Below, one piece after another: positions 22,901 through 33,600 of a stretch of DNA of 64,000 nucleotides (the stretch's first letter is position 1; every line of letters begins with the position of its first letter). The DNA comes from Hofstenia miamia. Lineage: Eukaryota; Xenacoelomorpha; Acoela. The notes below the pieces were generated by a model. It was not told where the DNA came from, made no database searches, and saw only the letters and a program-made list of their open reading frames with translations. Location: NCBI GenBank assembly GCA_004352715.1, contig SCFE01000002.1:1402216-1466215 (forward strand). The letters are read 5' to 3'. The translations under genes were made by a program, and so were the position numbers.

Positions 22901-25900
22901 GTTTGAAGAATTATCAAAATATTGAAATGCTAATTACTCACTGCTAAAAGTGGGAATGTAGTTTCAGTTGCAGTATTTACATTTACGTCCATTTCCATCA
23001 ATCTCTCAAAGCACTTCTGCGCATCGCATTCAATAGCTTCAATCAGCGCGTATTTCTTACCTCTTACCAAGTCAATGAAGTGTGAAGGCTTTTTATGCCT
23101 AATAATGTCGAATGACTCTAAATCATCTTGTTCAATTGCCAGCAGAAACGCAGAAATTTTTCCATTTAAAAGAAGATTGATGTCACATCCACTAAAGACA
23201 AGACTTCTCAAAGAAGTTTAATTATATAAATTTCAAAAATATCAGAATAATACATTGCATGTGTAGCAGTGTTGTTGGAAGTGTGTTATAAGCATCTCCA
23301 AGTTAGTGTACTTCACTTCTTAAATCATACAGGTTTAAAGAATGTTTGAACTATTGAAAATGATTTTTTGAGAGAAACAGACTTTAATCATTGTATAATT
23401 CTTGCAAAGTATTTCTTATTATTTACCATCCAAAATAATAACATCGTCTGCTCAATATTAATTTTATAGGATTTTAACAGTAGCATTTTTATTTCAAATT
23501 TTCAAAATAACCATTTTGGCAGGCATTTATGAGAAAATAAAAAAATCTGATAAGTACATATTTTTCTCAATATTTAAACATAATTTAAAAAAAATCCATT
23601 TTAGATGATATGGTAATTAGTTGTAAGTACCTTGTTTGTACAATTTCGCGCAACGTGTTATGGGATTGGCATACAGTCGCGATGTGAAACGCGGTCCAAC
23701 CTTCTTCATTCAGTATAAAGTTACAATTTGCGCCTTTTTTCAAAACCAAGATTGCAAGCACTGATGCATCCAAAACTGCACACCAGCCAAGCAATGTCAG
23801 CTGAGTCAATGGTACTGAATAATTCCAAGAAATAAAGTCATCATATGAAAATCTAATCTCCAATATTCCTTTAATGTCTTCAAATGAATTCAGAAATGAT
23901 TGTTCATCTACGTCATTTGAATGCAGAACTTGATAAAATTTTCTAAAGCATTAGAGATTAATTAAAATATCCATAAGTACTAGAAGTACGATCATGTTAT
24001 GCGTTTCCATTTATTGGAGGGTGTCTATTTGATTCAAATGAAGATTCTAAGTAGTTTGTAGCTATAAACCTTCACTTCGATTTTTCACATCGTTTAAAGA
24101 AACGTGCTTTTGTGTTAACTTCCTATCATTACATATAAAACATTTTTAGTAATTATTATAAAATATTATATTATTATAAATATTTTATTATTGTAAATAT
24201 TATAACACTGTGGTTAATTGTTGATGTATTCTCTACAAAACTGTCATCTAGTTCTTAATTCGATTAATGTGAAAACTTTTACTACTCTTATTTCTTTTGA
24301 TATTCAGAGTATTTTTTTCATATTTCCAACCGCTAAAGCTGCTATTTGCACCTTAAAACTACATATTTCTTTATGTCATGGCATCCTGTGCAAATCAATA
24401 ATAAAAACACTAATAATATTTGATTTCAAAAATACTAAGGTATTTACAGGAAAGAATCTTTATATTTACAAATTTGGCAAGGAGCAGGTAGAGCAATACA
24501 GAAAGGAAAACGTGAACATTTAGAAAGTGTACCATATTTAGAGAGTGACTTAAAGCAGAAGTTAAATAGTTGACATTAAAAAGCATAGGAGAAAATCATA
24601 AACGGAAATCAAGATTTGTGAATTCATGGTATGCCACCTTGATTGATGAAAATTTCAGAAGAAACTGACAAAAGATCGTAAGGATCAATGTCGTAGATGC
24701 CAAGAAGGAGTTTCTTAAGAAATACTAAATCGAGATCTTTCAGATAAATGGTAAAAAATTAGTTTTGTTGAGGAGTGAGAGGCAAGATAAATGTGAGCGA
24801 TAAATCCAACGAAGAACTCGATAAATATGACGATCAACCTTATTTGCCAATGTGACACTAAGATGCCAACAGTCAGATGCATAACAGAATTAAGAGATGC
24901 CGTAGGAGGAGAATAATATCCGTTTATTTTGAGAAAATTTTGAAGTTGGTATTTTGGCGCTGAGTAAAAAGAATTTTGAAGAAAACCTCTTAATTTTTTG
25001 CATCATATGTTGAGACCAGTTTAGCGAGTTAGAAATAATGATTCCAAAGTCTTTGACTTTTGATTTGAAAGGAATAACAAAGTTATCGATAGAAAGAAAT
25101 GGAGCAGAAAGTGAGTGTGAAAATTTATTGAAGAGACAAAGTGGCTGTAAGTTCACAAAAAAAATTGAAGATCAGCATATTTCTAGTATCACCACCTGCA
25201 TGCAACATGCAAAAAAAATAAGGGAGTGGAAGTGGATGGAATGAAGTCATTGATGAATATCCAGAAAAGGAGAAATCTTAGAATAAAGTTTTGAGGAACA
25301 CGTGATGTAATGGGAAGTGCGGAAGAAAAAAAGGAACCGATACGTACAACTCGAGATATGAAAGATAAATAGCATAAAATGAGCGAAATGAGGGAAAACT
25401 TAAAGCTAAAAGCAAATGGTTTTGACAAAAGGTAGAAGTGAGAAACATTATTTAAAAGTTTAATAAAATCACGATAGATGGCATAACATGGAATGCTGTT
25501 GTCACGGTTTGAGTATGCTTTATCAAGAAAATTTGGAAGTGATAATATAGTAGATTTAAAATAAATGAAACCAAATTGGTGATTAGAGATAAGTGCCAAA
25601 GAGTGACATTGATTACTCGATTTCTGTTAGGGATCGGGTACAAAGATTAGATTATTAAAAAATACGTGATGTTGATCAACGCTTGGTTTGAGAAACATCC
25701 AAGACGTTAACTAATGCCAATGAATCTTTCCGGTCGGGCTCGCATAGTGAAAATATGTTTCGGGTTGGGTTCGGGTTTATATTTACTTCATATTGTCACT
25801 CTCAAATAAGTGTGCGAATTGCATAAATAGCTTTGAGAATAATTTTTCCAACATCTAGAAAAATGCGCAAGAAGAGAGATGGGTCGATAGAAGGTACAGA

Positions 25901-27720
25901 GATGTTTGGATATATTCTTTCCTGGTTTTGATATGGGGATAACTAATTGGGAGGAAAAGTTGAAGTCAAGATAATGTAATGAAGAAGGAAATAATGAGGA
26001 TCAGCAATATATGTGTGGAGAATGCATTTTTAATACTTGTTAATAGCATAATGCAAAATCTATAGTCAATGTAAAAAGGTTTGGTGTTTAGAAACGCTAC
26101 GATAGGTCAAAATGACTTTAAGCGGTTCTTGTTTGCTTCATTATTCATTCAGGAAAAACACTAGCTGGTACATATATTTCCAATTATGTTGATAATCTCA
26201 TTGATTTTGCCATTAGTAGAAATTTTTTTCTATTCAATAATTTTCGCATTTGAAACATCAAATGTAAATTTATTCTCGAGGAGCACTCTCTGTTCTAGTG
26301 TTAACAAGTTTAAATCACACAACGAACTTCTAGCAGTCATTGATATATATATATATATANNNNNNNNNNNNNNNNNNNNNNNNNNNNNNNNNNNNNNNNN
26401 NNNNNNNNNNNNNNNNNNNNNNNNNNNNNNNNNNNNNNNNNNNNNNNNNNNNNNNNNNNNTATATATATATATCATAATTTCTACTATCGTACAATCCTT
26501 GATGTTAATTACATTCTTTTGCATCCAATCTTTGATTCTTACTTTGCTGTTCCGGCACCAATATTCCGGATTATATTAAACCTATAATTTACTTGTCTTC
26601 CCTCATATTATTCATTTCCTCGAGCATATGGGTGATTATCAATAATGTGCTTTGATTGATTATTTATGTACTACTAACATACTGATCCTATTTTAATTCA
26701 TAAAATTTCTCATAATATATTTAGACTTATACTCATTTTTCATTGTAAAAGCCCTGTTTAATTCAGTTTTAGAGTTAAAACAAGAACTAAGCTTACGGCT
26801 GCTAAAAATGATGACTTGAATATTGTAACCCTGGCTGGCCCCAGCTCTAATTTCCAAATATATATAGTTAAAGATTTTTTAAAAATTTTACTACAAATTT
26901 GAATACATAAATTGATAAGTTTCTCAAATTCAAAAGTATGCAAACTTGATATTAAAAAATAATTTAAAAAGCTTTCTATATGCGAAAAATTCATGCAAAG
27001 TAAGGCTACTGCAGCAATGCTTTACAAGTTTTTAATATACTGCAACATGCAAAAATTAAAATTCAAGTTTTCAAAATGTAGTGCCCACAAGTTTAGTATG
27101 CATGTAACTCGCAAACTAATAAAATGAACCAAAATCCAAAGACAACTCAGAAAGATGGACAGTTTCCTCCTTCACTTAAAATTTAAAATCCGAATTTATC
27201 GCCATCCACAACCATTGGTCCGACTTTGGCTGCATTTCCCGCCTTTGAGTTTATGGGAACACAGTCACGAATGATGTCAAGCATTCACAACATTGTCAAA
27301 CTTCTTAATCGACTCAATAAAATTTTTTGGAAATGTGGAAACAGTTGTTTTGTATTTGTAAACACACATAAGATAATTGATGCGAAAAATGGTACTGAAC
27401 AATGTAAATTGTAAATTTTCAGAAATCTGCGAATCTATTTATGCTGAACATTTATGCTACGGAGATAATAATTGTTAATTGAGATAAATCAAAATTAAAT
27501 CACATAAATAAGATATTCATAATTTAAAAAAACGTCACTTATATTTAATATTATTTTGTTAAGAACATTCCTGGAACCATACGCTTTTCACTATATTAAT
27601 AGTAAGAACACTAAATAAATACGAAATAATAAAAATGAAAGTATAATACACATTTACAAACCTCTTGAACGTTTCATTCTGTAATGCAAGATCTGAAAAC
27701 GTAGTTCCACTATTTCTCAT
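19929..27720 (-). CDS. TRPA-like ankyrin-repeat channel, gene B (5 exons, aberrant pore)
   Basis: Exons: 27720-27662, 23942-23631, 23191-22942, 22891-22693 and 21721-19929, all GT-AG and in frame, giving 870 codons. The splice phases match gene A. Ankyrin-type repeats fill the first 450 residues (TPLTAAAKNGFLEVIQILV in exon 4, RTPLMLAALYGHLDIV near residue 403). Membrane segments lie at about 586-608, 626-645, 647-667, 673-690, 698-725 and 760-785. Compared with A and C, about seven residues are missing in the second half of S5 (AFEKIT replaces AFTLLFVCL..), and the filter K-I-G-N/M-I-G-S position reads A-I-F-F. The post-S6 block (NIVMTLTLSNISAVKHEA) is conserved. The frame is fully open, so it is probably expressed, but it may be a non-conducting or regulatory subunit. 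That is inference. Intron 1 is 3.7 kb and carries a LINE. Confidence 0.86.
24480..26060 (-). mobile_element. LINE reverse transcriptase remnant in intron 1 of gene B
   Basis: Minus-strand pieces give, in order: an upstream VIPISKPGKNISK..YRPISLL block (about 25955-25865), ISNHQFGF (about 25590), an INDFI segment near 25250 and VKDFGIIISNSLNWSQH (about 25065-25010). A degraded C-terminus runs toward 24480. These are LINE RT motifs in the right order. Many stops and frame changes show it is dead. A hAT MITE (25597-25805) splits it between two RT blocks. Confidence 0.8.
25597..25805. mobile_element. hAT MITE (TAGAGAGTGACA family), copy 1
   Basis: The ends CAAAGAGTGACA and, reversed, TTGAGAGTGACA are inverted repeats. 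The flanks are ATAAGTGC (25589-25596) and ATAAGTGT (25806-25813). The interior (ATCGGGTACAAAGATT and onward) matches the copy at 32250. It is 209 bp and non-coding, and sits inside the LINE remnant. Confidence 0.8.
26342..26473. repeat. (TA)n microsatellite containing a gap
   Basis: TA repeats on both sides of Ns 26360-26460, so the gap is probably an unresolved TA array. Confidence 0.85.
26760..26900 (+). pseudogene. Possible ankyrin-exon remnant
   Basis: After an acceptor-like CAGTTTTAG (about 26772), the plus strand reads TRTKLTAAKNDDLNIVTLAG. This resembles the TPLTAAAKNG..LEIV ankyrin helix of exon 4 in the TRPA genes. It then runs into unrelated A+T-rich sequence and a stop. It is opposite in strand to the surrounding gene B intron. 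The similarity is short and could be chance. Confidence 0.25.
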
Positions 27721-28414
27721 TGCTTGTGAAGTTTAAATCCGGGAGATTTTAAACATATTCGCACTATGTATAGTTTGTAATTAGAAGTTTTCGGTTATTA
27801 AATAATATTTCACTGTTTAAGAAAAAATGTGATCATATATGTACTTCATTATGAAACATTGTAATTGTAGCGAATATACATGTAGCGCCAGTTATACAAT
27901 TAGCTTTTTAATACGATAACGATAACTTATTCAAATATCTTTTAACGATAATTTTTATTCCAAAAAATATTTCTGTATTTATTTGAGTTAATGTGTTCAA
28001 TCCCATTTTAAGGCAGCAATAAATCTTCCAAAATAGGTACAAAATTAAAAAAAACATAATTCCTTTTAATAAATGCTTAAAACAAGGAAATTCAAGCTAT
28101 ATGGTTTGTGGCAATAAAAATTATTCATTTTTCATTGTTGGCTTATTAATAATCATTTAACTAGAAGTTCAAATTGGTGAAGTAATATGCGATCATTTAT
28201 TTATAGTTCGCCAATATTACTCTAGCAGAAACAGCGTGTCTGTAGCATTAAGCGGAGAAATTGAAGAGGGAAGAAAATCACATTGCTACGAAATACTGCG
28301 TTAATGTAAGCAGTTGGTATGAATTGCAAAGTGCAGTATTTCCTTGCCACACAAATGAATTTATATGCGATTAGATAGCAAACTTTATGTAAACATTTCA
28401 AGCATTGTTTCACA
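27721..28414. promoter_or_regulatory. Shared divergent upstream region of genes B and C
   Basis: These 694 bp separate the minus-strand ATG of gene B (27720) from the plus-strand ATG of gene C (28415). Both promoters must lie here unless distant first exons exist. I see no CpG-rich core or convincing TATA placement. The 8-mer CTCCCGGA (minus strand, 27738-27745) stands 17 nt before the gene B ATG. Confidence 0.5.
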
Positions 28415-29821
28415 ATGTGGCCGAACGAGATTAAAGCCATATTTCAAAATGCCGGCAGCTTGAAAGATGTAGAAGAAATCTCAGCAATAAGAAACTTCGA
28501 CAGAATTTTGAATTCAGACAATGTAGATGATTTATCAAACTTAGAACTTTCAGAAATCAAGTCGATTTTGAGTTTGCGGTTCACGTATGAGGAAGTTCAA
28601 TCATGGAGTCATGAGCCGCCTTTGGAGAACTTAACTTTACTTGGTTGGTGCGCAATTTTAGATCTTGATAATTTAGCAAAATTACTTTTACAAAAGGGAT
28701 CCGATTGCTGCAAGCAATTGAATGATGAAAGATGGACAGCTTTGCACATTGCTACTGTTTGTAGATCACACAAGGTAATGAAAGAAATTGCAAACTCCAG
28801 GTTAGAATTTCAATATATTAATATATTATTAAAATGATGTTTTAAATGTATTTATGCTTAATTTGTCACAATTGAGAATTACCACAGTTTGATATTTGAT
28901 CCAGATACCTAATTTCTGACCGTACCAGCGTTTTCAATCTATGTCTGGTCCTTTATAATTTCATAATTTCATGTCTGTACTCGCTAAACAAAATACGAAT
29001 GACTATGCCATTAAACATTGGACCACCAATAACTATCAACCATAAGGCGATACGCCATTAGAAAGAACTCTATATTTTGAAGTTTATTTAATATTTGTTG
29101 ACAGGTTTTCACAATTACGGGCAATTCCAAATTCAATTAAATTATTCAATACATTTATTGATATGTATTATATTTTCCCTTAGCCTATGTAAGGTATATT
29201 AAACTCCTGTGCCCATAAACGGTCTGTACCGTTTGCAATCTGATTTGATCGTTTATGTACAAATTCAGAGAAATAGTTTTTTGACAATGATACTTTAAAT
29301 ATATTTTAAATTTAAGAATATATATATACAACAATATATATATATATATATACTATATATACATATATAACTATAATATGTCGCTATGTACCTAAAAATT
29401 TCGAAAAAAGTGTACATAGCGACATATTAGGGCGTACATAGCGACATATGAAAAATTGAGTAGAAATCTGCAGAAAAAAATTGTGCATGACATTGGCCAT
29501 TGGTTGGTTGTGAATCGCTATATTTATTAAAATTCGAACTATGTTTGTGCAATACACTATAAGTTAGCCAACTTCCGGCTGAATTATTTACTAAATTTTT
29601 GCGTAATTATATAGCTGTACCTAGGCTGCTATTTTCAATAAAATTTGTGTTTGTTCCAAAACAGGGTTTCAAATAGTAGTCTGTACATCCATTGAGACCA
29701 CTGAGGCCGTGATTATCATATTATCATTAGAATTTTCTTAACAACAAAAAATCTTGCTGGTACATAGCGACACATATAAATTTTGCGATGCGTACATAGC
29801 GACATATAAATTTATATATAC

Positions 29822-29859
<38 letters not shown>

Positions 29860-29891
29860 TATATATATACACATATATATACATATATATA

Positions 29892-29928
<37 letters not shown>

Positions 29929-30137
29929 TATATAACGAGATAAATTATAAAATTGAAAACAGCAGCTATAAGCAGAGATGGGCATGGTGTGGACTGGGCA
30001 GGATTTNATTGGCCATTGGTTGGTTGTGAATCGCTATATTTATTAAAATTCGAACTATGTTTGTGCAATACACTATAAGTTAGCCAACTTCCGGCTGAAT
30101 TATTTACTAAATTTTTGCGTAATTATATAGCTGTACN

Positions 30138-30170
<33 letters not shown>

Positions 30171-30638
30171 TATATATACATATATAACTATAATATGTCG
30201 CTATGTACCTAAAAATTTCGAAAAAAGTGTACATAGCGACATATTAGGGCGTACATAGCGACATATGAAAAATTGAGTAGAAATCTGCAGAAAAAAATTG
30301 TGCATGACATTGGCCATTGGTTGGTTGTGAATCGCTATATTTATTAAAATTCGAACTATGTTTGTGCAATACACTATAAGTTAGCCAACTTCCGGCTGAA
30401 TTATTTACTAAATTTTTGCGTAATTATATAGCTGTACCTAGGCTGCTATTTTCAATAAAATTTGTGTTTGTTCCAAAACAGGGTTTCAAATAGTAGTCTG
30501 TACATCCATTGAGACCACTGAGGCCGTGATTATCATATTATCATTAGAATTTTCTTAACAACAAAAAATCTTGCTGGTACATAGCGACACATATAAATTT
30601 TGCGATGCGTACATAGCGACATATAAATTTATATATAC

Positions 30639-30676
<38 letters not shown>

Positions 30677-33600
30677 TATATATATACACATATATATACA
30701 TATATATAGTATATATATATATATATATATATACATATATATATAACGAGATAAATTATAAAATTGAAAACAGCAGCTATAAGCAGAGATGGGCATGGTG
30801 TGGACTGGGCAGGATTTGGGCTCATTTTTTTAAGAAATGGGCTGAACATTAAAAAAAATGTCAGTGTTCATGAAGTTTATTCAGCTCATTTTTACAGCAT
30901 ATTATTGTATATTTGATTGAAGAGTTTTTATATTAATTTTCATTGTTCTCAAGAAATTAACTTTATAATCGAAACACTAATCCGAAGTAGAATGGAGTAT
31001 ACTGAAATTCAAATTAGGTTTGAATTCTTATGATGAGAAATTATCAACAAACATCCAAAGAATTCAAAATTTGCGCGCCTGAATATTTTAGAGAAATGAC
31101 GCCGTTGGAAAGGGACCGAACGAAAGTTTATCGTAACAGCGTAGAATTGTGGTAGCCAATTTCGAACATAGTCGAAGACTCACATATTTCCATAAATTAT
31201 TGGCACAGAAGCATACCATCGGTCGTAGCAAAATTTACAGCCTTCTTATAGTTTTCCCACCAAACAGAATCGGCACAGTAACCCTGCTGTTGCTATCGGA
31301 TTAATAAAAACGTTGCTCCAAAACACGAAACATTGTTGCGAGTCCACATGCACCATTGGAAACAATTCAACTCTACCTTCGTGACATAATTTGGTCTATC
31401 TGCACAAATGAACAATATATTCCCCTTACCTAGAGATGCAATAAATAAGTACTCTAAACATTTAAATGAAGGAATCATATTTGTTAAAAACTAGAACATA
31501 TCAGTCACAAAGGTGCGAAAAGAATTGAATAAGTTACAACAACTTCGTTGAATCGTTATTCAGAGACCTGGCGATTGTAGTGTTTAGAATTTGACATTAA
31601 AAATAATTGTTTATTCATTTACCATATTATTCGATGACTAAAAAACAAAACCCAATTTTTACAAAATGACATATGCATTAATATAGTGTTTCAATGTCAG
31701 TTGTAATTTTTCATTATACATTACAAACATACCGAACGAAACCGAAAAGTTGCGAATTGTTTTTGGCTTTGATCATATAAATGAGCGGAATGGGGCTAAT
31801 TTAAATTGGACAAATGTTGATTGAGGTCAGACCAGTAATCTCCGGCCTACAGCAGTTTTAGACTTTTCAAAGAGATCTATTAGCATGTAGAGTAGCCTAA
31901 AGTGAATAAATGTGAAACCCATAAACATTTGATTATAATCAATACAAATGACATTTTAGTATTTCTTATATAATTTCATTTTACAATTAACAAAATATCA
32001 ATAATACAAGCACTTTAATGTTAACTAACTATCTTTAAAATCACCTTAGTCCTTGTGACATCATTAATCATATATTTAATAGAACATTTCCAATATCAAT
32101 TTTGTTAAAACTTTCATTAAGATGTTGTTCTTATGATAGTTTCAGTCAACTTACATCGATTAACTGATTAATAATAAAGTCTGTAATTATTCAATTAATT
32201 TTATTAAATCGGTCATATCCTAAATGCTTGCTTAAATTAGTGATTGTACTAGAGAGCGACATCGGGTACCCGATAAAACCCAACCCGATTTTGGTTTTCG
32301 GGTCGGGTACAAAGATTTAATTGATTGCTAAAAAATACTGATCTAAATCACCGCTTGATTTGAGAAGGTTCCAACACATGAAGTAATACCAATGAATTGC
32401 TCTTTCTTTATCAGAAAATGATTAATGTTAATGATCATTGAATTGGACAGAGATCGGGTTCGGGTCCATATTTACCCGATATTGTCACTCTTTGGATTGT
32501 ACCCTATGATCGTTGTCTCGTCCAAACGATAATCACTTTTGTTAAGTATACAAATATATCAAGAAATAGTAACAACCCCAAAAGTTTTCACTTTGAATTT
32601 ATCAAGATCAAGTGTTTGTTATATTTAGTAAATGTGAAATTGATGCTACAATTGAAGGGCCGCTCTCAGCCTTGTTTTTGGCAATTGAGCTTGATGACTT
32701 GGAAGGATTTCAAATCGTAATGAAATTCAAACCATCCCTCACTGTTGGAAAGAAGATCAAACAAAAATATGCTCTCATAGAAGCGATTAATGCAAATGCG
32801 GAGTGCTGCTTCCAAGAAATGTTGTCGTTGCCTGATGTGGACATTAATCAGTCTACCAAACGGTCATTTCCTCTTTTAGCGGTAAGCCATTGAATTGAAA
32901 TTATCAACTTAAGGAGTTTAGTTTAACAAATTAAAAGCAAATATTTGTAAATTTAAGCAAAAATGGATTTTCATTATAATCTCAGATATTCATTACAAAA
33001 CAGTCGACTACTAGAGGTGTGCGGGACCGGTATATGGTTCCCGTCGCGTATATAGTCCGGCAGACACTGGAACCAGATACCGGGATCAAAAATAATACTT
33101 CGACACCAGATACGAGACGGGACGGGGACCAAACGTTTCAGACCGGGTACCTATGTTTGCATAATATATAGAATTTTCACCTAATATGTTATATATTAAG
33201 TATTCAATTTCTTTAAGAAAATACACTTAATACTAATTTCACCATATGCTTTGATGTGTCCAGCTTCAGCCATATATATTAGTTTGTTATATTTAGCTGT
33301 ATTGTATATTTTCGTTATCAATTAAAAACATTCTAACCTCATATGTGATAGCGAAATTAACGGCACTAACGGCTGCTGGGACCAAAATGAATTTTTATTA
33401 ATTGACAAGAAAAAACTTTTGGCGCAGGAACTGTACCAAATATAACTGGTCCCGTACATCTTTATCGACTACATGTATGAGTTTTCGCTGTGATAATTAG
33501 TGGACATCTAAAATGAATTTCTTGGAAAATTATGTAATTTAGCCAGAAGTTTGAAGGTATGAATAATTCTTTCTTTCAAGTGAACTAATGAGTTGGTATT

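Noticed and set aside
30783-30815. Additional hAT end (CAGAGATGGGCATGG)
   Set aside because: No matching inverted end or 8-bp duplication found downstream.
29727-30849. Frames rich in Y and I (YIYIYICIY)
   Set aside because: Translation of (TA)n and TACACA repeats.
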